DNA from: an uncultured Alsobacter sp.
GTDB lineage: Bacteria; Pseudomonadota; Alphaproteobacteria; Rhizobiales; Beijerinckiaceae
Assembly (NCBI RefSeq): GCF_945952055.1
Contig: NZ_CAMFHB010000001.1
Coordinates: 1-64,000 of the forward strand
DNA: 64,000 bases
Direction of reading: 5' to 3'
The notes under the pieces were generated by a model that worked only from the letters and a program-made list of their open reading frames with translations, was not told where the DNA came from and ran no database searches. The translations under genes and the position numbers were made by a program. This document shows, in pieces, positions 39,610-48,858 of this stretch (the stretch's first letter is position 1; every line of letters begins with the position of its first letter).

Positions 39610-40917
39610 ATGTGGACCAGCGCGGGTGAGGCGATCGGCCGGCAGCGCGAGACGCTGCGCCTGCTCTTCGATGCCGCCGTCCATGCCGCCCAGCCAGCCG
39701 GCTGCCTGCCGGCCCACCTTCCCGAGCCTCCGGCCAAGGGCCGCCTGATCCTGCTTGCCGGCGGCAAAGCCGCCGGAAGCATGATGGCCTTCGCGGAGGC
39801 CTGGTACGCCGATCGGCACGGCCTGGGGCCGGACCGCCTCGTCGGGTTGGCCGTGACGCGGCTGGGCTACGGCGTGCCGACCCGGTGGATCGAGGTGGTG
39901 GAGGCGGGACATCCCGTGCCCGATGCGGCGGGCGTCGCCGCGACCCGGCGCACGCTCGAGCTCGCGGCGTCGGCGACGGAGGACGACCTCGTTCTCGTGC
40001 TGCTCTCGGGCGGCGGCTCGGCCAACTGGATCGCGCCGGCCGGGGGCCTGACCCTGGCCGACAAGCAGGCCGTGACGCGCGCCATGCTTCGATCGGGCGC
40101 GTCGATCGGCGAGATCAACACGGTGCGCAAGCGGCTGTCGCTCATCAAGGGCGGGCGTCTCGCCCGCATTGCCGCCCCGGCCCGGATGCTGACCCTGGCG
40201 ATCTCGGACGTCCCGCGCGACGATCCCTCGACGATCGCCTCCGGCCCGACCGTGCCCGACCCCACCACCAACGCCGATGCCCGCGAGATCGTCGCCCGCT
40301 ACGGCCTGCCCCTCCCCGATGCCGCGCGCGTTCTCATCGACGATCCGGCGAACGAGACGCCGAAGCCCGGCGACCCGGTGTTCGACCGCACCGCGTTCCG
40401 GATCGTCGCGGCGCCGCGGGCCAGCGTTGAGGCCGCCGCCGCCGCGGCCAGGGCCGCGGGCTACGAGCCGGTGATGCTCGGGGCCGACCTGGAAGGCGAG
40501 GCTCGCGAGGTCGCCGTGGAGCAGGCCCGCCTCGCCTTGCGGCTGAAGTCCGAGGGGCGCCGGGCCGCCATCCTCTCGGGCGGCGAACTTACCGTGACGC
40601 TGCGCGGCGGCGGCCGGGGCGGCCCCAACCAGGAATTCGCGCTGGCGCTGGCGGTGGCCCTCGACGGCGCCGAAGGCATCTCGGCCGTGGCCGGCGACAC
40701 CGACGGGACGGATGGCGGCGGCGGCAGCCCCGACGACCCGGCCGGGGCCTTCGTCGATCCCACGACGCTGGCCCGCGCCCGCAGCGCCGGCGTCGATCCC
40801 GCCGCCTCGCTGGCCGACAACGATTCGACCGGGTTCTTCTCGGCCACCGGCGATCTGCTGTCGCCGGGGCCCACCCGCACCAACGTCAACGACCTGCGGG
40901 CTATTCTCGTCGATTGA
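39610..40917 (+). CDS. Glycerate 2-kinase (MOFRL family, TtuD-like)
   Basis: The product is 435 residues and belongs to the type II glycerate kinase family. It has the N-terminal DUF4147-like domain (LLAGGKAAGSMMAFAEAW, LVLLSGGGSANWIAPAGG, INTVRKRLSLIKGGRLAR) and the C-terminal MOFRL domain (GGRGGPNQEFALALAVAL, VAGDTDGTDGGGGSPDDP). It phosphorylates glycerate at position 2 using ATP; older annotations call the family hydroxypyruvate reductase. It would feed glycerate from serine, glyoxylate or tartrate catabolism into glycolysis. The start at 39610 fits. It is followed 84 bases later by a DUF1036 gene. Confidence 0.93.
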   Translation: MWTSAGEAIGRQRETLRLLFDAAVHAAQPAGCLPAHLPEPPAKGRLILLAGGKAAGSMMAFAEAWYADRHGLGPDRLVGLAVTRLGYGVPTRWIEVVEAGHPVPDAAGVAATRRTLELAASATEDDLVLVLLSGGGSANWIAPAGGLTLADKQAVTRAMLRSGASIGEINTVRKRLSLIKGGRLARIAAPARMLTLAISDVPRDDPSTIASGPTVPDPTTNADAREIVARYGLPLPDAARVLIDDPANETPKPGDPVFDRTAFRIVAAPRASVEAAAAAARAAGYEPVMLGADLEGEAREVAVEQARLALRLKSEGRRAAILSGGELTVTLRGGGRGGPNQEFALALAVALDGAEGISAVAGDTDGTDGGGGSPDDPAGAFVDPTTLARARSAGVDPAASLADNDSTGFFSATGDLLSPGPTRTNVNDLRAILVD

Positions 40918-41001
40918 CAGGGTGGCGCGGGCGGGGCGAAGCAGTCGCTGCGGTCGCGCCCTTTCACCGGCGCCGATTCGCCTCGTGAGGTGCACGTCCC
41001 C

Positions 41002-41436
41002 ATGCGGTTGCTGTCGAGCCTGATCGTCGCCGGACTTGCCGGCCTGTTCGCCGCCGGCGAGGCCCGCGCGGACCTGCGCCTGTGCAACATGACCCAGAGC
41101 CGCGTCGGCGTGGCCATGGGCTATCGCGACGCCCAGGGCTGGCTGACCGAAGGCTGGTGGAACCTGAAGCCGAACGATTGCGAGACGATGCTGAAGGGCG
41201 CGCTGGCGGCGCGGTTCTACTACATCTTCGCCCAGGACTACGACCGCGGCGGCGAGTGGGGCGGCAAGACCTTCATGTGCACCCGCGACAAGGAGTTCAC
41301 GATCCGCGGCGTCGAGGATTGCCTGGCCCGCGGCTTTGACCGGACCGGCTTCTTCGAGATCGATACGGGCGAACAGAAGAACTGGACCGTGCAGCTCACC
41401 GACAGCACGCGCCCATCGCAGGCGCCGAAGCCCTGA
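41002..41436 (+). CDS. DUF1036 family secreted protein
   Basis: The 144-residue product has a signal peptide (MRLLSSLIVAGLAGLFAAGE, then ARA). The DUF1036 domain follows: DLRLCNMTQSRVGVAMGYRD, TEGWWNLKPNDCETMLKG, RFYYIFAQDYDRGGEWGG and FMCTRDKEFTIRGVEDC. Four cysteines probably form two disulphides in the periplasm. The family function is unknown. The ATG at 41002 is preferred over the GTG at 40990 because it starts the signal peptide cleanly and has GAGGTG upstream. It lies after the glycerate kinase gene on the same strand. Confidence 0.9.
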   Translation: MRLLSSLIVAGLAGLFAAGEARADLRLCNMTQSRVGVAMGYRDAQGWLTEGWWNLKPNDCETMLKGALAARFYYIFAQDYDRGGEWGGKTFMCTRDKEFTIRGVEDCLARGFDRTGFFEIDTGEQKNWTVQLTDSTRPSQAPKP

Positions 41437-41544
41437 GTTTCGGCCACTGAAAGGTTCGGCCGACAAACCGCTTCGGCGGCGGCTCAGAGCCTGTGAACCT
41501 TTCACCTAAGGATTGGTAGTCCAGGTCGAACCGACCTCTCAGCT

Positions 41545-41634
41545 GTCATCCCCGGGCTTGGCCCGGGGACCCACGACTTTGCCTGCACCATTCTGAAGTC
41601 GTGGGTGGCCGGGCCAAGCCCGGCCATGACGCGG
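41545..41634. repeat. Palindromic intergenic repeat, full copy A
   Basis: The left half (41545-41580) begins GTCATCCCCGGGCTTGGCC and ends ACCCACGACTTT. The right half (41594-41632) starts GAAGTCGTGGGTGGCCGGG and ends GCCATGACGC. The halves are approximate reverse complements. A close copy lies at 44741-44829. The gap 41437-41705 holds no gene. A short match to the second repeat family (GTGTCGAAGGAC, about 41685-41697) follows. Confidence 0.85.
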
Positions 41635-41705
41635 AGAGAGTGAGGCAAGCTGGACAGCCGAAAGATTCACACCCTCTCAGCGAGCGTGTCGAAGGACACC
41701 AACCC

Positions 41706-44642
41706 TCAGCCGCCCATCAGCCGCTCGAACACGGCCCTCACCTGCCGGCGCGTCTCGGTGAGGTCGCGCTCCAGGACCTTGAAGTCGGGCAGCCCCACGA
41801 CGGCGGCCATGCGGCGACGGATGCCGGGGGCCGCCTTCGTGGGGTCGAAGCCGCCGGGGACGCTGAGGCGCTGCCACTGGAAGATGTCGCGCATCAGGTC
41901 GTGGGCGCGGCGCAGGAGATCCGCGTCGTTCGGATCGAGGAGGCCGAGGCGCCCCGCCTCTTCGACGATGGCCGCGGTGGTCCGCGCCGCGAGCGAGGGA
42001 TGGTGGCGCGCGTTGGCCAGCACCAGCACCTGCGCGATGAACTCGATGTCCAGGAGGCCGCCGGCCGCGAGCTTGAGGTCCCAGGCATCGTCCTCGCCCT
42101 TCTCCTGCGCCACGAGGCGCCGCATGGCCAGCGCTTCGCGGCGGATGGCCGCGGGGTCGCCGGCCCGGGCCAGCGCGGTGCCGATGGCCGCCTCGACCTC
42201 CTCCGCGAAGGCCGGATCGCCGGCCACCGGCCGGGCCCGCACCAGGGCCATGTGTTCCCAGGTCTCGGCCTCCTCGCGCTGGTAGCTGACGAAGCCCTTG
42301 TACTGGGTGGCGGCAGGGCCCTTGTTGCCGGAGGGGCGCAGCCGCATGTCGACCGCGTAGAGCACGCCACGGCGGGTCGGGACGGTGAGCGCGCTGATGA
42401 GCCGCTGCGTGAGGCGGCCGTAGTAGACCACGGCATGCAGCGGGCGCGGCCCGTCGCTCTCGGGATGGTCGTCCTCGAAGTCGTAGAGGACGACGAGATC
42501 GAGGTCGGACGTCGCCGTCATCTCGCGCGAGCCGAGGCGGCCCATGCCCAGCACCGCTAGGCGCCCGCCGGGCACCCGGCCGTGATCGGCCGCGAAGCGG
42601 CGCTCGACCTCGGCGAGGCAGAGCCGGATCACCGCTTCGGCGAGGTTGGCGTAGGCCTCGCCGAGACGCTCGAACGACAGTGCCTGCGACAGCGCCCGCG
42701 CACCGATCAGGAACAGCTCGTGCTGGCCGGCCTCGCGGATGCGGTCGAGGAAATCCTCCAGCAGGGCCGGCTCGCCGATGGCGGCGCCCAGGCGCTTCTC
42801 GAGCGCGGCGACGTCGAGCCCCGCGGCCCCGAACGCCGGATCGATGATGGCGTCGAGGAGGTGCGGCCGGGCGGCGATAGTCTCGGCCATGCGGGGCGCC
42901 GAGCCGAGCAGATCGGCGAAGAGGGCCAGCACCGGCTTCTGCGATTTCAGGATGGCGAAGAGCTCCACCGCCGCCGGCATCTTGCCCAGCGCGGTGTCGA
43001 ACGCGGCGAGCGCGCCGTCGGGATCGGCCGTGCTGCCGAACGCCGCGAGCAGGGGAGGCACGAGTTCGGTGAGCACCTCCCTGGCCCGTGCCGAGGTCAC
43101 CGCCTGGCGCCGGCCGAAATGCCAGCCGCGCACCGTCTCGGCGACGAGCGGCGGATCGGTGAAGCCCATGCGGCGCAGCGTCTCGAGCGTGCCCGGGTCG
43201 TCGGTGGTGCCGGTGAAGACGAGGTTGCCTTCGCCCGCGCTCAGGTCGGCGCCCTCCTCGAACAGGCGCGCATAGTGCTTCTCCACCAGGAGCGCGCGCT
43301 GCGTCAGCGCCTTCGAAAAGCGCTTCAGGTCCGGGAAGCCGCAGAACTTGGCAAAGCGGGCCAGGCGGTCGGCGTCGTCGGGCAGTCGCTGCGTCTGCTC
43401 GTCGGCCACCATCTGCAGCCGGTGCTCGAGCGTGCGCAGGAAGACGTAGGCCTCCGTGAGGTCCTGCACCGCGCCGTCCGAGATCCAGCCGTCGGCGCGC
43501 AACGCCGGCAGCATGTCGAGCGTCCGACGTCCCCGCAGCGCGGGCCGCCTCCCGCCGAAGACGAGCTGCTGCGTCTGCACGAAGAACTCGATCTCGCGGA
43601 TTCCGCCTCGCCCGAGCTTGATGTCGTGCCCTGCCACGGCCACCTGCTCGTGCCCGCGCACGGCGTGGATCTGGCGCTTCATGGCGTGGATGTCGGCGAT
43701 GGCCGCGAAGTCGAAATACTTGCGCCAGATGAACGGCGTGAGGTCGCGCAGGAAGGCCTCGCCGAGCGGCAGGTCGCCCGCCACGGGACGCGCCTTGATG
43801 AGTGCGGCGCGCTCCCAGTTCTGCCCCACGGTCTCGTAGTAGGCGAAGGCCGAGGGCAGCGCGATCGCGGTCGGCGTCGAGGCCGGATCCGGCCGCAGGC
43901 GCAGGTCGGTGCGAAAGACGTAGCCGTCGGCGGTGCGCTCCTGGAGGATCTTCACCATGCCTCGCACGAGGCGGACGTAGAACGGCCCCGGCTCGACTCC
44001 GTCGGCGAGCGGCGCGCCCTCCGGATCGAAGAACACCACGACGTCGATGTCGGAGGAGTAGTTGAGCTCCTGTGCCCCGTGCTTGCCGAGCGCCAGCACC
44101 ACGACGCCGCACCCTTCGGCGGGATCGGCCGGATCGCGCGGGCGGAAGCGTCCGCCCTGCGCCGCCTCGGCGAGCAGGAAGCGCACCGCCGAGCCGATGG
44201 CGGCGTCGGCCAGTCCGGCGAGCGATGCGGTGACGGCATCCAGGCCCCAGGCACCGCCGATGTCGGCCAGGGCCGCGAGCAGCGCGACCTCCTGCTTGGC
44301 GAGCCGGAGCTCGCGCATCAGGGCGGTCTCGCTGGAGGCCGCGCGCCAGGCCGAGGCGGCCTGGCCGAGGGTGGCCCGGATGCGCTCGTCCGGATCGCAC
44401 GCGAGAAGCCGGACGAGCCGCGCCGGGTCGCCGGTGACGAGACGCCACAGGTAAGGCGAGTGGTCGGCGAGCCCCGACAGCAGGGCGCGGACGGGAGGAT
44501 GCGCATCGAACAGGGCCGCCAGCTCGGCCCCGGACGGATCGTCGGCAAGGCCCGCCAGCCAATCGCTCAACCGCCGCTGCGCACCCTTGCGGTCGGCGAG
44601 CACCGGTGCGGCGGTGATCCGTGCGGCAAGCGCTCCGGCCAT
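41706..44642 (-). CDS. glnE: Bifunctional glutamine synthetase adenylyltransferase/deadenylylase
   Basis: This 978-residue enzyme adds or removes AMP on glutamine synthetase in response to PII and glutamine. Two nucleotidyltransferase domains are visible. The N-terminal (deadenylylase) one has GKHGAQELNYSSDIDVVVFF. The C-terminal (adenylylase) one has MGRLGSREMTATSDLDLVVL. Both contain the Asp-x-Asp catalytic pair. GlnD PII-uridylyltransferase/GlnE-type helical domains separate them. The ATG at 44642 is preceded by GAGAGGGA; the extension to 44720 runs into repeat DNA. It is last in the minus-strand order degP, response regulator, histidine kinase, glnE, a neighbourhood I recall from rhizobia. 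Confidence 0.97.
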   Translation of the reverse strand: MAGALAARITAAPVLADRKGAQRRLSDWLAGLADDPSGAELAALFDAHPPVRALLSGLADHSPYLWRLVTGDPARLVRLLACDPDERIRATLGQAASAWRAASSETALMRELRLAKQEVALLAALADIGGAWGLDAVTASLAGLADAAIGSAVRFLLAEAAQGGRFRPRDPADPAEGCGVVVLALGKHGAQELNYSSDIDVVVFFDPEGAPLADGVEPGPFYVRLVRGMVKILQERTADGYVFRTDLRLRPDPASTPTAIALPSAFAYYETVGQNWERAALIKARPVAGDLPLGEAFLRDLTPFIWRKYFDFAAIADIHAMKRQIHAVRGHEQVAVAGHDIKLGRGGIREIEFFVQTQQLVFGGRRPALRGRRTLDMLPALRADGWISDGAVQDLTEAYVFLRTLEHRLQMVADEQTQRLPDDADRLARFAKFCGFPDLKRFSKALTQRALLVEKHYARLFEEGADLSAGEGNLVFTGTTDDPGTLETLRRMGFTDPPLVAETVRGWHFGRRQAVTSARAREVLTELVPPLLAAFGSTADPDGALAAFDTALGKMPAAVELFAILKSQKPVLALFADLLGSAPRMAETIAARPHLLDAIIDPAFGAAGLDVAALEKRLGAAIGEPALLEDFLDRIREAGQHELFLIGARALSQALSFERLGEAYANLAEAVIRLCLAEVERRFAADHGRVPGGRLAVLGMGRLGSREMTATSDLDLVVLYDFEDDHPESDGPRPLHAVVYYGRLTQRLISALTVPTRRGVLYAVDMRLRPSGNKGPAATQYKGFVSYQREEAETWEHMALVRARPVAGDPAFAEEVEAAIGTALARAGDPAAIRREALAMRRLVAQEKGEDDAWDLKLAAGGLLDIEFIAQVLVLANARHHPSLAARTTAAIVEEAGRLGLLDPNDADLLRRAHDLMRDIFQWQRLSVPGGFDPTKAAPGIRRRMAAVVGLPDFKVLERDLTETRRQVRAVFERLMGG

Positions 44643-44740
44643 CGGGTGTTCCCTCTCGTTCTTGGTGCTTCTCTCTAGCGCACCTGCGTGGACGGGGCAG
44701 CCCCAAGACGGTGGGTCCATTTCACGCCCACCTCTCAGCC

Positions 44741-44829
44741 GTCATCCCCGGGCCTGGCCCGGGGACCCACGACTTTACCTGGGCCATCCCGAAGTCGTGG
44801 GTGCCCGGGCCAAGCCCGGGCATGACGCG
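44741..44829. repeat. Palindromic intergenic repeat, full copy B
   Basis: This element is nearly the same as 41545-41634 with about 13 differences. Its halves pair almost perfectly: GTCATCCCCGGGCCTGGCC and GTGCCCGGGCCAAGCCCGGG, with ACCCACGACTT facing AAGTCGTGGGT. It lies between the histidine kinase and glnE, so both ends of glnE are flanked by copies. Confidence 0.87.
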
Positions 44830-44880
44830 CGGAGGGATGCGAGCGGCTCGATACGCCGAATCGATGGTGCGCGTGACCTC

Positions 44881-46278
44881 TCAACCGCCCCCGCGCCGCA
44901 CCGGCAGCGACACCACGGCGCGCAGTCCCGGGCCGTTGTCCTCCAGGCGCAGCGCGCCGCCGTGCAGGCGGGCGACGGCGGCGGCCAGCGAGAGGCCGAG
45001 GCCGAAGCCCGGCCGGGAGCGGGAGTTTTCCAGCCGCACGAAGCGGTCGAGGACGCGGGCGCGGTCGGCCTCGGGGATGCCGGGACCGGTGTCGGACACC
45101 ACGAGGTCGACCATGTCGTCGCGGCGCATCGCCTGCACGGAGACTGCGGGCTGGGTGGCGGCGTCCTTGCCGACGGGGGCGTATTTCAGGGCGTTGTCGA
45201 CGAGGTTTGCGAGGGCCTGGCCGACGAGCTCGCGCGAGCCGAAGAGACGGACCTGGTCGGGGACCTCGACGGTGAGGGTCACGCCGGCCTCCTCGGCCAC
45301 GGGCTCGTAGAGTTCGGCCACGTCGCGGGCGACCTCGGCGACGTCGAACTCCGCCATGCCCTCGCGGGCATTCCCCGCCTCGGCCCGGGCGATCATCAGC
45401 AGGGCGTTGAAGACGCGGATGAGGTTGTCCGCTTCCTCGATGATCTTCTCCAGCGCCCCGCGGTAGTCGTCCGGCGACTGGGCGGTGCGCAGCGCCTCCT
45501 CGGCGCCGTTGCGCAGGCGGGTGAGCGGCGTCTTGAGATCGTGGGCGACGTTGTCGGACACCTGCTTGAGGCCCGCCATCAGCTCTTCCACGCGGTCGAG
45601 CATGAGGTTGAGGTTGCCGGCGAGCCGGTCGAACTCGTCGTTGGTGCCGGCAATGGCGAGGCGGCCCGCGAGGTTGCCCTCCATGATGCCGCGGGTCGTG
45701 TCGGTCATGGAGTCGATGCGCCCCAGCACGCGGCGGGTGACGAACCAGCCGCCGAGCAGGGCCATGACGACGACGAGGGACAGCGACCAGCCGAAGGCGC
45801 GGCGGATGACGAAGCGCAGGCGGTCGCTTTCCGACAGGTCGCGCCCCACCAGGAGACGGAAGCCGCCCTGCAGTTCGAAGACGCGCACCAGCGCCTCGTG
45901 CTCGCCGTTGTCGTCGTCCGCATGGGAGTAGCGGATGATGCGCTGGCCGGGACTGAGCATCACGTCGGGCCCGACGCGTCCGACGTTGCCGGCGAGCCTG
46001 ACGCCCCGGGGTGCGAGGAGCAGATAGAGCGAGGATCCCGGCAGGCGCGTGCGGGCGTCGATGACGCTGACGAGCCGTGGCACGCCGCCGGCCTGGTACT
46101 GCTCGGCGAGGCCCTGGATCTCGGCATCGACGGCGCCGGAGACCTGCTCGGCGATGAGCCGGCGGGTGTTGAAGGCGATGTAGCCGAGCAGCACCGCCGC
46201 GAAGATCGCGAAGATGACGAGATAGGCTGCCGAGAGCTTGAACGCCGTCGTGCGGAAGAGCTTACCGAGCGCCGTCAC
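44881..46278 (-). CDS. HAMP-containing sensor histidine kinase (partner of the adjacent response regulator)
   Basis: The 465-residue kinase has an N-terminal membrane helix (about 15-36), a periplasmic sensor region of about 120 residues, a second helix (about 163-182), HAMP and then the HisKA/HATPase core. The phosphorylated His is His246 in VSDNVAHDLKTPLTRLRN. The N-box is LVGQALANLVDNALKYAP, and the G-boxes are SDTGPGIPEADRARVLDR and RPGFGLGLSLAAAVARLHGG. The start overlaps the response regulator stop by 17 bases, so the pair is coupled. With degP upstream it likely senses envelope stress or a periplasmic signal; the sensor region resembles no ligand domain I can name. Confidence 0.93.
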   Translation of the reverse strand: MTALGKLFRTTAFKLSAAYLVIFAIFAAVLLGYIAFNTRRLIAEQVSGAVDAEIQGLAEQYQAGGVPRLVSVIDARTRLPGSSLYLLLAPRGVRLAGNVGRVGPDVMLSPGQRIIRYSHADDDNGEHEALVRVFELQGGFRLLVGRDLSESDRLRFVIRRAFGWSLSLVVVMALLGGWFVTRRVLGRIDSMTDTTRGIMEGNLAGRLAIAGTNDEFDRLAGNLNLMLDRVEELMAGLKQVSDNVAHDLKTPLTRLRNGAEEALRTAQSPDDYRGALEKIIEEADNLIRVFNALLMIARAEAGNAREGMAEFDVAEVARDVAELYEPVAEEAGVTLTVEVPDQVRLFGSRELVGQALANLVDNALKYAPVGKDAATQPAVSVQAMRRDDMVDLVVSDTGPGIPEADRARVLDRFVRLENSRSRPGFGLGLSLAAAVARLHGGALRLEDNGPGLRAVVSLPVRRGGG

Positions 46279-46951
46279 GGACCATGTATCCCGCGCCGCG
46301 CACCGTGTGGATCAGCGGGCGGTCGAAGCCCTTGTCGATCTTGCCCCGAAGCCGCGACAGGTGGACGTCGATGACGTTGGTCTGCGGGTCGAAATGGTAG
46401 TCCCAGACGTTCTCGAGCAGCATGGTGCGCGTCACGACCTGGCCGGCGTGGCGCATCAGGTATTCGAGCAGGCGGAACTCGCGCGGCTGCAGGTCGATCG
46501 GCTTGCCCTCCCGCGTCACCCGGCGAGCGAGGCGATCGAGCTCGAGGTCGCCGACGCGGTAGAGCGTCTCCTCGGCGGGACCGGCGCGGCGCCGGCGGGC
46601 GAGAACCTCGACGCGGGCGAGCAGCTCGGAGAAGGCATAGGGCTTGGCGAGATAGTCGTCGCCGCCGGCGCGCAAGCCCTTCACGCGGTCGTCGACCTGG
46701 CCGAGCGCCGACAGGATCAGGACGGGGGTTTCCACCTTCTGCTCGCGCAGGCCGTGGATGAGGGACAGGCCGTCGAGCTTGGGCAGCATGCGGTCGATGA
46801 TCAGGACGTCGTAGGCGCCTTCGCGCGCCATGGCATAGCCGTCGAGCCCGTCGGCCGCGGTGTCGGCGACGTGCCCGGTCTCGCGGAAGGCCTTCACCAG
46901 ATAGGCGGCGGCTTCCTTGTCGTCCTCGACGATGAGCAACTTCATGGGCAT
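46262..46951 (-). CDS. OmpR-family response regulator (downstream of degP)
   Basis: The 229-residue product has a receiver domain with Asp53 as phosphoacceptor (VLIIDRMLPKLDG), the acidic pair in LIVEDD and Lys in YLAKPYAFSELLAR. The OmpR/PhoB winged helix at the C-terminus has LQPREFRLLEYLMRHAGQVV and then VIDVHLSRLRGKIDKGF and HTVRGAGYMVR. The ATG at 46951 has GGAG eight bases upstream; an ATG at 46945 would shorten it by two residues. It lies 189 bases after degP, separated by three hairpins, and overlaps the histidine kinase gene. This is the arrangement degP-RR-HK-glnE seen in rhizobia. Confidence 0.95.
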   Translation of the reverse strand: MPMKLLIVEDDKEAAAYLVKAFRETGHVADTAADGLDGYAMAREGAYDVLIIDRMLPKLDGLSLIHGLREQKVETPVLILSALGQVDDRVKGLRAGGDDYLAKPYAFSELLARVEVLARRRRAGPAEETLYRVGDLELDRLARRVTREGKPIDLQPREFRLLEYLMRHAGQVVTRTMLLENVWDYHFDPQTNVIDVHLSRLRGKIDKGFDRPLIHTVRGAGYMVRDGAR

Positions 46952-47022
46952 GGAAACTACTCCAACGCGCGCCGGTGTGAAGCGGGAACGCGGCGGCTCC
47001 CGGCCCTCTCCCGAAACGCAAA

Positions 47023-47119
47023 CGGCAGGCCGGCGGGGGGCGTCCGGCCTGCCGCTTCGATGCGGCGCAGGTTGCGGGCTCTGCGCCGCGGTACGGCCGG
47101 AGAGGGGCTGGCTCCGGCC
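47023..47119 (-). terminator. Three tandem hairpins after degP: terminator or attenuator
   Basis: Three perfect stems stand in a row: 47023-47033 with 47044-47054 (11 bp), 47062-47070 with 47081-47089 (9 bp), and 47095-47102 with 47112-47119 (8 bp). Read on the minus strand, the last in order (47023-47054) is followed by TTTGCGTTT, as in an intrinsic terminator. The region lies between degP and the response regulator, so it could limit read-through. Confidence 0.65.
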
Positions 47120-47140
47120 GATTCCTAGCAGCGGCAGAGA

Positions 47141-48718
47141 TCAGCCGCGGCTCTTGGCGTCCTTGCCCGGGAAGGCCAGCGCGACGAAGCGCGAGTTGTC
47201 CCCGGACTTGAGGCGCATCAGGACGGCCTTGCGGCCTTCCTTGCGGGCGTCGGTGACGGCCTGCTTCACCTGCGAGGGCTCGGAGACGGCCTTGCCGCCG
47301 ATCTCCAGGATCACGTCGCCGGTCTTGATGCCCTGGCCGGCAGCCGCGCCGTCCGGGTCGACCTGCGTCACGACCACGCCCTGCCCGCCGGCGCCCTTCA
47401 CCGTCGAGGCGGGGGCGAGCTGCAGGCCGAAGCCCTGGGACTCGCCGTCCGCGCCCGAACCGATGTCGGCCTTGGCGGTCTTCTCGCCCGGCAGGGTGCC
47501 GAGCTTCATCGACAGGGTCTGCTCCTTGCCGCCGCGAACGACGCCGAGCTGCACCGTGACGCCGGGACGCTTGGCCCCGATTTCGCGGCTGAGCTCACGC
47601 GGGCCCGCCACCGGCTTGCCGTCGACGGACACGATCGTGTCGCCCGCCTGCACGCCGGCCTGGGCCGCCGGGCCGTCCTTCTGCGCCTCGGCAACGAGCG
47701 CGCCGCTGGTGCCCTTCAGGCCGAGGCTGTCGGCGATCTCGGCCGTCACCGGCTGGATCTGCACGCCGATGAAGCCACGCGAGACGGAGCCTTTGTCCTT
47801 CAGCGACTCGACGACGTTGGTCGCGACCTCGGTCGGGATGGCGAAGGCGATGCCGACGCTGCCGCCGGACGGCGAGTAGATCGCCGTGTTCACGCCCACG
47901 ACCTCGCCGTTCATGTCGAAGGTCGGGCCACCCGAGTTGCCGCGGTTCACGGCCGCGTCGATCTGCAGGTAGTCGTCGTAGGGGCCCGAGCCGATGTCGC
48001 GGCCCCGCGCCGAGACGATGCCGGCCGTCACGGTACCACCGAGGCCGAAGGGGTTGCCGACGGCCACGACCCAGTCGCCGATGCGCGGCTGGCCCTGGGC
48101 GAACTTCACGAAGGGATAGGTCCCCTCCTGCTTCACCTTGAGCAGCGCCAGGTCGGTCTTGGGATCGGTGCCGACGACCTTGGCGTCGAGCGTGCGCCCG
48201 TCGTCCATGGTCAGCGTCACTTCCACCGCGTTGGCGACGACGTGGTTGTTGGTCACCACGTAGCCGTCCTGCGAGATGAAGAAGCCGGAGCCCTGGGCCT
48301 GGCCGAACTGCTTGCCGCGCGGACGGGCCTGCTGGCCCCGCTGGCCGTTCTGGCCGAACTCGCGGAAGAACTTCTGGATGTTCGGCGGCAGGTTGTCGAG
48401 GCCCGGAGGCAGGCCGTTGCCGCTGCTGTCCTCGTCATCGTCCGCGACGCCGTTGCCACGCATGCCGGCGGTCTCGATCTTCACCTTCACCGACACGACG
48501 GCGGGCTTCACCCGGTCGACGACGTCGGCAAAGGAGGTCGGGCCGGCCATCGGCCGGGCGGTCGCAGCCTGGCCCTGGGTCTGCGTCTGGGCGAAGGCGC
48601 TGTCGGCGGAAAAGAAGGTGTTGTGCGTCAACCCTGCCCCGACGACCGCGACCGCGCAGGCCCCGGCCAGAAGGCTGGCCCGCAGCGTGCGGCGGGGGGA
48701 TTTCGTCTCGTTCGTCAT
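47141..48718 (-). CDS. degP: DegP/HtrA (Do family) periplasmic serine endopeptidase
   Basis: The product is 525 residues. It has a signal sequence (RASLLAGACAVAVVGAGLTH ending near FAQ), a trypsin-like domain and two PDZ domains. The catalytic triad is His159 in VVTNNHVVANA, Asp189 in DPKTDLALLKV and Ser262 in NRGNSGGPTF. The first PDZ begins near GFIGVQIQPVTAEIADSLG, and the second near GGQGVVVTQVDPDGAAAGQG. A Gly/Gln/Arg-rich LA-loop region lies before the triad (about 95-140). DegP degrades or chaperones misfolded periplasmic proteins. It is upstream of the two-component pair, so they may monitor the same stress. Confidence 0.97.
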   Translation of the reverse strand: MTNETKSPRRTLRASLLAGACAVAVVGAGLTHNTFFSADSAFAQTQTQGQAATARPMAGPTSFADVVDRVKPAVVSVKVKIETAGMRGNGVADDDEDSSGNGLPPGLDNLPPNIQKFFREFGQNGQRGQQARPRGKQFGQAQGSGFFISQDGYVVTNNHVVANAVEVTLTMDDGRTLDAKVVGTDPKTDLALLKVKQEGTYPFVKFAQGQPRIGDWVVAVGNPFGLGGTVTAGIVSARGRDIGSGPYDDYLQIDAAVNRGNSGGPTFDMNGEVVGVNTAIYSPSGGSVGIAFAIPTEVATNVVESLKDKGSVSRGFIGVQIQPVTAEIADSLGLKGTSGALVAEAQKDGPAAQAGVQAGDTIVSVDGKPVAGPRELSREIGAKRPGVTVQLGVVRGGKEQTLSMKLGTLPGEKTAKADIGSGADGESQGFGLQLAPASTVKGAGGQGVVVTQVDPDGAAAGQGIKTGDVILEIGGKAVSEPSQVKQAVTDARKEGRKAVLMRLKSGDNSRFVALAFPGKDAKSRG

Positions 48719-48858
48719 GCTCGTCTCCTGTGCGGGTCCGGTTGACCCTGAATTCGTGCCGGAGAAGCGCCCCGGCTTGCACGGGAGAATTGGGGATGTC
48801 GGCTTACGGCCGTTTCACGGGTGAATGAATTTTTGGAAAGGTGGGGTCTGGTGGAGAC

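Noticed and set aside
41545-44829. Possible composite transposon formed by the two repeats around glnE
   Set aside because: No transposase gene lies between the repeats, the copies are in direct orientation, and glnE is a core housekeeping gene.
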